A stretch of DNA of 64,000 nucleotides from Streptomyces sp. SID12488 (GTDB taxonomy: Bacteria; Actinomycetota; Actinomycetes; Streptomycetales; Streptomycetaceae). Below the pieces are notes generated by a model. It was not told the origin of the DNA and made no database searches. It was given only the letters and a program-made list of their open reading frames with translations. A program made the translations under genes and the position numbers. The DNA is taken from positions 744,001-808,000 of the forward strand of contig NZ_JAAGLT010000001.1 of NCBI RefSeq assembly GCF_010548275.1, read 5' to 3'. Below are positions 42,350 through 50,617 of the stretch, in pieces (the stretch's first letter is position 1; every line of letters begins with the position of its first letter).

Positions 42350-44671
42350 TCAGTCCCGGAGAAGGTCGGGCACCCCCTGCGCATCGGGCTCGTCGCGGTC
42401 CGCCGAGACGACCGTGAGCTGCTGGGTGGCGCGGGTCAGGGCGACGTACAGAACCCGCAGGCCGGCCGGGCTCTCGTCGGCGATCTCCGCCGGGGAGACG
42501 ACCACTGTGGCGTCGTACTCCAGGCCCTTGGCCTCCAGGCTGCCCAGGGCCACCACACGGTCGCCGAGGCCCGCCAGCCAGCGGGCCGCCTCGTCGCGGC
42601 GGTTCATGGCCACGACGACGCCGACGGTGCCGTCGACGAGGTCCAGGAGGCGGGCGGCTTCGTCACGGACCGACTGGGCCAGGGAACCCCGTACGGCCAC
42701 GAAGCGCGGCTCCACGCCGGTCGAGCGGACCGCCCTCGGGGACTCCGAGCCCGGCATCGCGAGGGCCAGGACCTTGGCGGCCAGTTCGGCGATCTCGGCC
42801 GGGTTGCGGTAGTTGACGGTGAGGGTGAAACGACGGCGCGGACGGGTGCCCAGGGCCTCGTCACGGGCCTGAGCCGCCTCGTCGGGGTCGGACCAGGAGG
42901 ACTGGGCCGGGTCGCCGACGACCGTCCAGGTGGCGTGCCGGCCGCGGCGGCCGACCATGCGCCACTGCATCGGGGTGAGGTCCTGGGCCTCGTCGACGAT
43001 GACGTGGGCGTACTCGGTGCGTTCCTCGGCGAGCCGCTCGGCCCGTTCGCGCTGCGTCTCCTCCCGTACCGGCATCAGCTCCTCCAGGCCGCTGAGCTGG
43101 TCCATGGGGTCCGCCTCGCGCCTCTTGCGGGGGCGGGCCGGGGCGCCGAGGATCGCGCCCAGCTCGTCCAGCATGGCCACGTCGTGGACCGAGAGGCCGT
43201 CGCGCTTGAGGGCGCGGGCGACCCGGCGGACCTCGCCCGGGTTGAGGATGCGGCGGGCCCAGCGGCCGAGGAGGCGTTCGTCGGACATGGCGGCGAGGAC
43301 CGACGCGGGGGTCAGTTCCGGCCACCAGGCGTCCAGGAACGCGATGAAGTCGTCCTCGGACGTGACGTCCTCGTCGAACGAGGAGCGGAGTTCCGCGGCC
43401 AGTTCCCGGTCCGTGTGGCGGCTCTGGGCGCCCGAGCGGGCCCACAGGGCGTCCAGGAGCAGCCTGCGGGCGCGCGGGCGCATCAGGTTGACGGGGGCTG
43501 TGCCGCTGAGCGCCGACTCGCGGATGCGGGCCAGCTCGGGGGCCTCCAGTTCGATACGGCGGCCGAAGGCGACGACCCTCAGACGGCTGGTCACCGTCGG
43601 CGAGTCGTGCTGCTCCAGGGCGCCTCGCGCGGCCTTCCGGAGCACCCCGAGCATGCGGTACGAGCCCTTGGCGCGGGCCACGGCCGGGGCGTCGTACAAG
43701 GTGGCCTCGGCGCCGTCGACGAGGGAGCCGATGGCGCGGATGGCCACCTGGCCCTCCTCACCGAGGGAGGGCAGGACGCCCTCCGTGTACGCCACCAGGA
43801 GGGGCGTCGGGGAGACGATCAGGATGCCGCCCGCGTACCGGCGCCGGTCCTGGTAGAGCAGGTAGGCGGCGCGGTGCAGGGCGACGGCCGTCTTGCCGGT
43901 GCCCGGACCGCCCTCCACGTACGTCACCGAGGCGGCGGGAGCGCGGATCACCAGGTCCTGTTCGGCCTGGATGGACGACACGATGTCCCGCATGGTGTGG
44001 CTGCGGGCCTGCCCGAGGGCCGCCATCAGGGCGCCGTCGCCGATCACCGCGAGCTCCTGGCCGTCCAGGGACGCCTTCAGCTCGGGGCGCATCAGGTCGT
44101 CCTCGACGCCGAGGACCCGCCGGCCCTTGGACCGGATGACGCGACGCCTGACCACCCGGCCCGGGTCGACCGGGGTCGAGCGGTAGAAGGGCGCGGCGGC
44201 CGGGGCGCGCCAGTCGATGACGAGGGGCGAGTAGTCCTCGTCGAGGACGCCGATACGGCCGATGTGGAGGGTCTCGGCGATGTCGGCGGTGCCCTCGGGG
44301 CTCACGGCCCCCTCCGCGGCCTCCACGGCCGTGTAGGCGCCGTCCGGGCCCTTCTTGCCGTCCATCCCCCGCAGCAGGTCGATACGGCCGAAGAGGAAGT
44401 CCTCGAACTCGTTGTTCAGCCTGTTGAGGTGGATGCCGGCGCGGAACACCTGGGCGTCCCGTTCGGCGAGCGCGCCGGGGGTGCCGACCTGGCCCCGTTT
44501 GGCCGCGTCGTGCATGAGGAACTCGGCCTCGTCGATCTTCTCCTCAAGACGCTGGTACACCCGGTCCAGGTGTTCTTGTTCGACGCTGATCTCGCGGTCG
44601 CGGACGGAGTCCTGTACTGAGGAGTCCTCGACCGACACGAGCGCCGTTTCCTGCTGAGCCTGAGCGGCCAC
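42350..44671 (-). CDS. HelD-like superfamily 1 helicase (RNA polymerase recycling type)
   Basis: This 773-aa protein has a helical N-terminal arm (ISVEQEHLDRVYQRLEEKID), the HelD-typical IGVLDEDYSPLVIDWRAPAA segment, Walker A Gly254-Lys260-Thr261 (EGGPGTGKTAVALHRAAYLL), the Walker B/DEAQ motif (HVIVDEAQDLTPMQW) and the C-terminal UvrD-like motif VLYVALTRATQQL. These fit the HelD group that frees stalled RNA polymerase; a close relative in Streptomyces, HelR, protects against rifamycins. I cannot tell which subtype from motifs alone. The GTG start follows AAGGGGG. The gene stands alone. Confidence 0.88.
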   Translation of the reverse strand: MAAQAQQETALVSVEDSSVQDSVRDREISVEQEHLDRVYQRLEEKIDEAEFLMHDAAKRGQVGTPGALAERDAQVFRAGIHLNRLNNEFEDFLFGRIDLLRGMDGKKGPDGAYTAVEAAEGAVSPEGTADIAETLHIGRIGVLDEDYSPLVIDWRAPAAAPFYRSTPVDPGRVVRRRVIRSKGRRVLGVEDDLMRPELKASLDGQELAVIGDGALMAALGQARSHTMRDIVSSIQAEQDLVIRAPAASVTYVEGGPGTGKTAVALHRAAYLLYQDRRRYAGGILIVSPTPLLVAYTEGVLPSLGEEGQVAIRAIGSLVDGAEATLYDAPAVARAKGSYRMLGVLRKAARGALEQHDSPTVTSRLRVVAFGRRIELEAPELARIRESALSGTAPVNLMRPRARRLLLDALWARSGAQSRHTDRELAAELRSSFDEDVTSEDDFIAFLDAWWPELTPASVLAAMSDERLLGRWARRILNPGEVRRVARALKRDGLSVHDVAMLDELGAILGAPARPRKRREADPMDQLSGLEELMPVREETQRERAERLAEERTEYAHVIVDEAQDLTPMQWRMVGRRGRHATWTVVGDPAQSSWSDPDEAAQARDEALGTRPRRRFTLTVNYRNPAEIAELAAKVLALAMPGSESPRAVRSTGVEPRFVAVRGSLAQSVRDEAARLLDLVDGTVGVVVAMNRRDEAARWLAGLGDRVVALGSLEAKGLEYDATVVVSPAEIADESPAGLRVLYVALTRATQQLTVVSADRDEPDAQGVPDLLRD

Positions 44672-44739
44672 CGGGCCCCCTTCTGACGTGCTGGGCAGCC
44701 GTCAACCGTACGCGAAAAAGAGGCCCGGATGCTACGAGT

Positions 44740-44787
44740 CCGCCCCAGGACACCGTACGAGTCTTCGTACGAGGCGTCCTGGGGCGG
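44740..44787 (-). terminator. Terminator of the sigma/anti-sigma operon
   Basis: The outer arms CCGCCCCAGGAC (44740-44751) and GTCCTGGGGCGG (44776-44787) are perfect, and the inner CGTACGA elements can pair further. The hairpin is about 33 nt beyond the anti-sigma stop. Confidence 0.75.
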
Positions 44788-44819
44788 TCTCGGAGCGGTC
44801 GGGAAACAGTGGTGGAGGG

Positions 44820-45653
44820 TCAGGCGTCGACCTCGACGAGCTTCTTGCCGCCGGAGTCGACAACCTCGTAGTGGTCGATCTCGTCGGTGCTGAAGGCCGT
44901 TCCGCCGTGGATGAAGAGCGGGTTGCGGGCAGCTTCGGTCGTGGCGTCCTTGATGCCGTAACCGGCCGTCGGGACGGACCAGTTGGACATGGTCTCGCGC
45001 TTGCCGTCCTTGCCGACGGCGACGAGGGAGCACTTCAGCGGACCCTTGACGCCTCCCAGCTCGAGGACCGCGCTGACTCCCCAGGCCTTCGACTCCATCG
45101 CCACGGTCGCGGTGACATTGGTGTTGGGGTCGGTGGCGGAGACCCGGTCCTTCATGAGACCGAAGGCGTCCTTGGCGGAGCCGGTGGCCTTCGTCGTCAC
45201 CGTCGGCGAGGGAGTAGCCACGCTGGTGGTGTCGCCGCCGGTCGTCGCGAACACCGCGGTCGGGCCGCCGATGATGAGGGCTGCCGCGGCGGCCACCATG
45301 TAGAAGCTGCGCCGGCGCTTGCTCGCACGCCGTTCCGCGACCTCGTCGACCAGCCGCGTCGCGAGCTGTGGACTCGGGCGGGCGGACAGCGACTCGCCGA
45401 TGGCGGGAGATCCCTGGGCACCGGGCAGGTCCGCGAGGGCGGCCAGCATCGGTTCCATCCCGGCCAGCTCGTCGAGCTGCTGGGCGCACCACTCGCAGCC
45501 GGCGAGATGTGCCTCGAAGGCCGTGGCCTCCGCGTCGTCGAGGATGCCGAGGGCGTAGGCGCCTACTGTCTCGTGTTCGTTCGGGCCTTGGGAACCCTGC
45601 ATTCCTCGCATGGAACCAGGACTACCCGCTCCGAACCCCCCGTAAATACTCAT
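44820..45653 (-). CDS. Membrane zinc-binding anti-sigma factor
   Basis: This 277-aa protein has the ZAS-type zinc motif His49-x3-Cys53-x2-Cys56 in HLAGCEWCAQQ, a single membrane helix at about residues 115-136 (SFYMVAAAAALIIGGPTAVF) and an extracytoplasmic C-terminal RskA-like domain. The cytoplasmic N-terminus should hold the ECF sigma factor encoded just before it. The ATG overlaps the sigma stop by ATGA, so synthesis is coupled. The signal that releases sigma is unknown. Confidence 0.9.
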   Translation of the reverse strand: MSIYGGFGAGSPGSMRGMQGSQGPNEHETVGAYALGILDDAEATAFEAHLAGCEWCAQQLDELAGMEPMLAALADLPGAQGSPAIGESLSARPSPQLATRLVDEVAERRASKRRRSFYMVAAAAALIIGGPTAVFATTGGDTTSVATPSPTVTTKATGSAKDAFGLMKDRVSATDPNTNVTATVAMESKAWGVSAVLELGGVKGPLKCSLVAVGKDGKRETMSNWSVPTAGYGIKDATTEAARNPLFIHGGTAFSTDEIDHYEVVDSGGKKLVEVDA

Positions 45654-46225
45654 GCCGTCACCCCCCGCTCCTCTAGTGCGAGCTTCATCGAACGCAGGGC
45701 GTAGAAGACCCGTGAGCGCACCGTTCCGCTGGGTATGCCCAGCGTTTCGGCGGCTTCGTTCACCGTACGTCCCTTGAAATAGGTCTCGACCAGGACCTCC
45801 CGGTGGGCGGGGGTCAGGTCGGCGAGCGCGTCCGACAACGTCATCAGCCACAGCGCCTTGTCGATCTCGTCCTCCGCGGGGATTACCTCCAGCGGCGACG
45901 GGTCCACCTCCTGCGGCCGGGCCTGCCGGCTGCGGTGCCCGTCGATGACGATGCGCCGGGCGACCGTCACCAGCCAGGGGCGTACCGAACCGGTTGCTCG
46001 ATTGAGCTGACCGGCGTTCTTCCAGGCACGGATTAGTGTCTCCTGCACGACGTCCTCGGCTCGTTGCCGGTCTCCGGCGACCAGCCTCAGGACGTACGCC
46101 AGGAGGGGCCCCGCGTGCTCTCGGTAGAGCGCACGCATCAAGTCCTCGTCGGGCTCCGAGGGCTGGGACATGCGATGTCGGGCCCTCGGTCCTTGTTCAT
46201 TGGCCACGACGGAATCCTTACGCAC
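45650..46225 (-). CDS. ECF family RNA polymerase sigma factor
   Basis: This 191-aa sigma-70 factor has region 2 (LMRALYREHAGPLLAYVLRL, AEDVVQETLIRAWKN) and region 4 (LTPAHREVLVETYFKGRTVN, IPSGTVRSRVFYALRSMKLA). No region 3 is present, as is usual for ECF factors. The GTG at 46225 has GGAGG 5 nt upstream. It is followed at once by its anti-sigma gene. The target promoters are unknown; autoregulation is likely. Confidence 0.92.
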   Translation of the reverse strand: MRKDSVVANEQGPRARHRMSQPSEPDEDLMRALYREHAGPLLAYVLRLVAGDRQRAEDVVQETLIRAWKNAGQLNRATGSVRPWLVTVARRIVIDGHRSRQARPQEVDPSPLEVIPAEDEIDKALWLMTLSDALADLTPAHREVLVETYFKGRTVNEAAETLGIPSGTVRSRVFYALRSMKLALEERGVTA

Positions 46226-46552
46226 GCCCACCTCCGCTGTCCCGGGTTCCCCCGGTCGGTCGCTCGCCACCAAGTACGGAAGTGGCATGCGGGATGTTCA
46301 ACGCGTGACCACAACTTTCTTTGTCCGTCCCCGACGTGAGGGACAAGGGTGCACATTCCTGCCGCAAGTGCTTTACATTTCCGCCACACTGGCAAGTTCG
46401 GGGCGATGCCCGCGGCGCGCCGACTGGAAACACACGTGTAACCAAGGTCACTGCAACCCAGGGGAGTTGCCAGGTCCGATTCCGCGCGAAAGACCCACTA
46501 TGGGCGATCTGCGAACCTCTCCGGAGCGGTCTACGCGCGTGCTGGAAACGAT
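46226..46552. other. Upstream region of the ECF sigma gene
   Basis: About 327 nt without a gene. It should contain the sigma-operon promoter. It is relatively AT-rich around 46310-46390. I see no convincing repeat or RNA. Confidence 0.4.
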
Positions 46553-47164
46553 CTACGCGCGTGCCAGGGCGACCCGCCGCCGGTGTCTAGCGACCCGTTC
46601 CCGGTTGCCGCAGATCTCGCTGGAACACCATCTGCGCCGTCTGCCCCGGGAGGTGTCGAGGTAGACGATCGAGCAGCTGTCGCCCTCGCACTGGCGCAGG
46701 CACGCGCGTGCCACGGGGTCGGTGAGCAGCTCCACGGCGTCCCTGGCGACCGCGCCGAGCAGGGCCGCGCAGTCGGGCGGCCCGTGCAACTCCCGTACGA
46801 GGGTGCCGTCCCCGGCGCGGACAGCGCGGGGGGCCGGGGCCGCCGGGCGGGCGAGTTCGTTGAGACGGATGAGGGCCTGGTCGAGGTGGCGGGGGTCGGC
46901 CACCGGGGGGCTGTGCACCAACTGACCGGTCAACCGGCCGGTCAGGTCCCGCAGTTCACGGAAGTGCGCGACCCAGGAGGTGTCGGCGTGGTGCAGGGGA
47001 GTGCCCGCCGGGACGAGTCCGGACGCGGCGATCCAGGCGCGGAGCGGCTCGACGGCACCGAGCCGTTCGTCGGGGTGGGCGGTCGCCAGCAGGTCCAGGC
47101 AGATCCGCCCGGCGTCGAAACGCAGCTCGTACGAGGCTGTGGCCACGGTCGTCTCCGATGCCAT
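46553..47164 (-). CDS. CGNR zinc-finger regulator with ABATE domain
   Basis: This 203-aa protein has an N-terminal ABATE (putative stress-responsive) domain, FDAGRICLDLLATAHPDERL to about residue 150, and a C-terminal CGNR zinc finger: Cys pairs in CEGDSCSIVYLD and CSSEICGNRERVARHRRR. It probably binds DNA or RNA. The ATG at 47164 or the in-frame ATG at 47176 may be the start. Upstream lie the tandem repeats at 47321. The target is unknown. Confidence 0.85.
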   Translation of the reverse strand: MASETTVATASYELRFDAGRICLDLLATAHPDERLGAVEPLRAWIAASGLVPAGTPLHHADTSWVAHFRELRDLTGRLTGQLVHSPPVADPRHLDQALIRLNELARPAAPAPRAVRAGDGTLVRELHGPPDCAALLGAVARDAVELLTDPVARACLRQCEGDSCSIVYLDTSRGRRRRWCSSEICGNRERVARHRRRVALARA

Positions 47165-47592
47165 GTGCCCTGTCACCGCCTAGGAGTCGCCACCGTTCAG
47201 GGCAGCCGGGATGCCGGGTGGGATGTCGGTGGGATGCCACTGAGGGGGTCAGGGGAACCGTTCCCTCTACAGTGCCTGCCCGCTGTCACGGCCGGAACCC
47301 CTCGTGCAGGTCGCTCCGCGGGATACGCGGTTCATTCGGCGTGGGCCGGTGGAGGCGACTCGCTCCGCGGGCTGGGCGGCTCGTCCACCCGGCAGGCCGG
47401 TGGAGACGCCCGCCCCGGCGGGTACGCGACTCCTCCACCTGCACGCCGGTGGAGGTGTCCGCCCTGCCTGGTACGCGGCTCGTCCACCTGCGGGGCGGTG
47501 GGGCTGGGCGCGCAGTTCGCCGTCCCCTTGCCGGGGCGCGACTCCTCCGGGGCCGCCTCGCGGACAACGATGACCATGCCGGCCCGGAGGGG
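47165..47592. other. Non-coding region between nnaR and the CGNR gene
   Basis: No gene. It contains four degenerate 50-bp tandem repeats at 47321-47512 and should also hold the CGNR promoter. Confidence 0.5.
47321..47512. repeat. Four tandem 50-bp repeats with internal hairpins
   Basis: Units begin at about 47321, 47371, 47421 and 47470 (GGTACGCGACTCCTCCACC and variants). Each contains a small inverted repeat such as CTCCACC-N8-GGTGGAG, so the array could fold into a row of hairpins. The function is unknown; a decayed coding origin is possible. Confidence 0.6.
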
Positions 47593-48762
47593 CTACGCGT
47601 CGGAGTACTTGGCGTCGGCCGCCGGGTCCAGGGCGAGCCGGTAGCCGCGTTTGACGACCGTCTGGATCAGTTTGGGCGCGCCGAGGGCGGTGCGCAGGCG
47701 TGCCATCGCCGTCTCCACGGCGTGCTCGTCGCGGCCGGCTCCGGGCAGCGCACGCAGCAGTTCGGCGCGGGCGACGACCCACCCCGGCCGCCGGGACAGC
47801 GCCCGCATCAGGGACATTCCGGCCGGCGGTACGGGCCGCAGAGCGCCGTCGACGATGACGGCGTGCCCGCGGATCTCGACGCGGTGCCCGGCGATGGGCA
47901 ACGCCCGTGCGCGGGAAGGGAGTTCCTGGCAGAGGAGCTGTACGAGGGGGCCGAGCCGGAAGCGTTCGGGGGACACCGTGTCGACGCCATGGGCCTGGAG
48001 CGGCAGGGCGGTGACCGGGCCGACGCAGGCCGGGAGGACGTCGTGGTGGAGGGCGGCGAGGAGTTCGGGGAGCAGGCCCCGTTCCTCGGCGCGGGAGAGA
48101 AGGGACGCGGCGGCGGGCGCGCTGGTGAAGGTGAGCGCGTCCAGGCCGCGCGAGACGGTGGAGTCGAGGAGCCGGTCGACGGGGCCGATGTCCTCCGGTG
48201 GCATCCACCGGTAGACGGGCACACCGACGACTTCGGCGCCCGCCGCACGCAGCGACTCGACGAAGCCGGGCAGCGGCTCGCCGTGCAGCTGGATGGCGAT
48301 ACGGCGCCCCTCGACGCCCTCCTCCAGAAGCCGGTCGAGCACCTCGGCCATGGACTCGGAGGCCGGCGACCACTCCTCCTTGAGCCCGGCGGCCCGGACG
48401 GACCCCTTGACCTTGGGCCCGCGCGCCAGCAGTTCCACGCCGCCGAGACAGGCGAGCAGATCCTCCCCGAGCCCCCAGCCGTCGGCGGCCTCGATCCAGC
48501 CCCGGAAGCCGATGGCGGTGGTGGCGATGACGATGTCCGGCGCCTGGCCGATGAGCTGCTTGGTGGCCGCGAGCAGTTCGCTGTCGTCGGCGAGCTGCAC
48601 GATCCGCAGAGCGGGCGCGTGCACGACGGCGGCGCCCCGCCGCTGGAGCAGGGTCCCGAGTTCGTCGGCCCGACGCGCGGCGGTGACACCCACGGTGAAC
48701 CCCGCGAGGGGCCCGTGGTCCGGTGGCTCCGGTCGTTCTGGTCGCTGCTGTTCGTCGAACAT
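47593..48762 (-). CDS. nnaR: HemD-winged helix fusion regulator of nitrite/nitrate assimilation
   Basis: This 389-aa protein joins a uroporphyrinogen-III synthase-like domain (residues 20-275: AGFTVGVTAARRADELGTLL, ALTFTSAPAAASLLSRAEER) to a C-terminal winged helix of the OmpR type (PAGMSLMRALSRRPGWVVAR, AVETAMARLRTALGAPKLIQ, VKRGYRLAL). In Streptomyces this fusion is known as NnaR, which acts with GlnR on nitrate and nitrite genes. The adjacent nitrate transporter supports the call. It is probably not a real haem enzyme. Confidence 0.87.
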   Translation of the reverse strand: MFDEQQRPERPEPPDHGPLAGFTVGVTAARRADELGTLLQRRGAAVVHAPALRIVQLADDSELLAATKQLIGQAPDIVIATTAIGFRGWIEAADGWGLGEDLLACLGGVELLARGPKVKGSVRAAGLKEEWSPASESMAEVLDRLLEEGVEGRRIAIQLHGEPLPGFVESLRAAGAEVVGVPVYRWMPPEDIGPVDRLLDSTVSRGLDALTFTSAPAAASLLSRAEERGLLPELLAALHHDVLPACVGPVTALPLQAHGVDTVSPERFRLGPLVQLLCQELPSRARALPIAGHRVEIRGHAVIVDGALRPVPPAGMSLMRALSRRPGWVVARAELLRALPGAGRDEHAVETAMARLRTALGAPKLIQTVVKRGYRLALDPAADAKYSDA

Positions 48763-48884
48763 GGCTCTCGTCCCGCAGTCGGGTCACATCTGCACAGGGG
48801 TGCCGAACGAGCCTGTCAACAGCGCGTGACAGGCTCGGTTCGACTTCATGTCGCTGGTGTTACTTAAGCCGCTTCCGGCGAGGG

Positions 48885-50267
48885 TCACACCTCGGCGTAG
48901 TTGAGCTGCGGCTTTGCTTCGGAGGGTGCGGTTTCGGTGGCCTGCGCACCGGACGGACGGCGAAGGTATACGGCCCAGGTGACCAGGAAGCAGACCCCGT
49001 AGAAGGCGAGGAAGGCGACGAAGGCTCCGGTGCCGGATCCGACGCTCAGGAACGACTGGCGGAGGGAGAGGTTGATGCCGAGGCCGCCGAGCGCGCCGAC
49101 CGCGCCGATGAGTCCCATGGAGGCGCCGGACAGGCGACGGCCGTAGGCCGCGGCCTCCTCACCCTCCAGTCCCTTGGCGAGGGCCTTGGCCTGGAAGATG
49201 CCGGGGATCATCTTGAAGGTCGAGCCGTTGCCGAGGCCGGAGAGGACGAACAGGGCGATGAAGGCGGTGGTGAAGAGGGGCAGCGACTTCTGCATGGACG
49301 CGACGACGATGACACCGGTGGCACCGGCCATGCCGACGTAGTTGTACAGCGTGATCTTCGCCCCGCCGAAGCGGTCGGCGAGCGCGCCGCCCACGGGCCG
49401 GATCAGCGAGCCGAGCAGCGGGCCGATGAAGGTGACGTACGCGGACTCGAGCGGCGTACGCCCGAACTGGGTCTGCAGGACGAGGCCGAAGGCGAAGCTG
49501 TAGCCGATGAACGACCCGAACGTCCCGATGTAGAGGAAGGACATGATCCAGGTGTGCGCGTCCTTGACGGCGTCCTTGGCGGCGCCGGTGTCGTTCTTCA
49601 GGTGCGCGATGTTGTCCATCTTGACCGCGGCGAGGACGGCGGCGATGAGGATGAGCGGGATGTAGATCCCGAGGAGCACCCGCGGACCGCCGCTCGCGCC
49701 GATGACGGCGAGGCCGATGAGCTGCACGACCGGGACACCGATGTTGCCGCCGCCGGCGTTGAGCCCGAGGGCCCAGCCCTTCTTCCTGAGCGGGAAGAAG
49801 GCGTTGATGTTGGTCATGCTGGAGGCGAAGTTGCCGCCGCCGATGCCGGCGAGCATGGCGCAGGCGAGGAACGTGTTGAAGGACGTCCCCGGCTCCATGA
49901 CGATGAACGCCGCGATCGTCGGGATGAGCAGGAGTGCCGCGGAGACGATGGTCCAGTTCCGGCCGCCGAAGAGGGCGACGGCGAAGGTGTAGGGGACGCG
50001 GACGACGGCGCCGACGCCCGTGGCCATCGACACGATGAAGAACTTGTCGGCCGGGGTGAGCCCGTACTCCGGTCCCATGAACAGCACCATCACGGACCAC
50101 AGCGTCCAGATGGAGAAGCCGATGTGCTCGGAGAGCACGGAGAAGTACAGGTTGCGGCGGGCGACCTTCTCGCCGGTCGCGTTCCAGAAGGCCTCGTCCT
50201 CGGGATCCCAGTGCTCGATCCAGCGGCCTCCCCTGCCGGGTGCGGGGGCTGAACTAGGGGCTGTCAT
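48885..50267 (-). CDS. narK: Nitrate/nitrite MFS transporter
   Basis: This 460-aa membrane protein has 12 predicted helices. The nitrate signature is seen as GIGGGNFASSMTNINAFFPL followed by KKGWALGLNAGGGNIGVPVV, and a second Gly-rich motif lies near GLGNGSTFKMIPGIF. A soluble N-terminus (WIEHWDPEDEAFWNATGEKV) is typical of the actinobacterial type. The ATG at 50267 follows GGAGG. The gene lies just upstream of nnaR, and a GlnR-like box is located about 105-130 nt before its start. Confidence 0.92.
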   Translation of the reverse strand: MTAPSSAPAPGRGGRWIEHWDPEDEAFWNATGEKVARRNLYFSVLSEHIGFSIWTLWSVMVLFMGPEYGLTPADKFFIVSMATGVGAVVRVPYTFAVALFGGRNWTIVSAALLLIPTIAAFIVMEPGTSFNTFLACAMLAGIGGGNFASSMTNINAFFPLRKKGWALGLNAGGGNIGVPVVQLIGLAVIGASGGPRVLLGIYIPLILIAAVLAAVKMDNIAHLKNDTGAAKDAVKDAHTWIMSFLYIGTFGSFIGYSFAFGLVLQTQFGRTPLESAYVTFIGPLLGSLIRPVGGALADRFGGAKITLYNYVGMAGATGVIVVASMQKSLPLFTTAFIALFVLSGLGNGSTFKMIPGIFQAKALAKGLEGEEAAAYGRRLSGASMGLIGAVGALGGLGINLSLRQSFLSVGSGTGAFVAFLAFYGVCFLVTWAVYLRRPSGAQATETAPSEAKPQLNYAEV

Positions 50268-50617
50268 GACGCCTCCACGGTGGTCCGGGGCTCGGGTGGT
50301 TCTTTTTTGGGGTGCTGAGCGGTGATGAGTCCCGAAGGTAGGCAGAGCGCGTTTCGGCCCTGTGGCTGTGGGTGACCGGAAGGGAACTTTGCTCTCACCC
50401 CGCGAGGAGGTCGGATGAGAGGTTACGCAGACGGAGGTCACGGCCAGAGCACGGCGGCCTCGCCCCGAAGGGCACCTCCCTTCGCCAGGACGTCGTCGGC
50501 GCGGCGGAGTGACCCCGTGAGTACGCGTACTCAGGCCGACTGAGTCGCTCGGCTCTGACGTGGCCGGGGCCGTGTTCTCCACGATGGAGCGCCCGGTCCG
50601 CGTCGAGAGAGGTCCCC
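50268..50617. promoter_or_regulatory. Divergent region between narK and the GNAT-aminotransferase gene
   Basis: About 350 nt without a gene. Besides the GlnR-like box at 50372-50398 it contains a T/G-rich TTCTTTTTTGGGG near 50300. The downstream part should hold the promoter of the fusion gene, whose ribosome-binding site is GAGAGAGG. Confidence 0.45.
50372..50398. promoter_or_regulatory. GlnR-like box upstream of narK
   Basis: GTGAC (50372-50376), N6, GGAAC (50383-50387), N6, CTCAC (50394-50398). This is the 11-bp spaced gTnAC-N6-GaAAC layout of GlnR sites. Position and gene context support a role in nitrogen control. Confidence 0.55.

Noticed and set aside
47321..47512. Tandem repeats at 47.3 kb as a CRISPR array
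   Set aside because: Units are degenerate, have no unique spacers between identical repeats and no cas genes are nearby.
48723..50252. Acidic 509-residue plus-strand frame opposite narK
   Set aside because: Glu/Asp/Gly/Arg-rich shadow of a membrane protein in the opposite frame.
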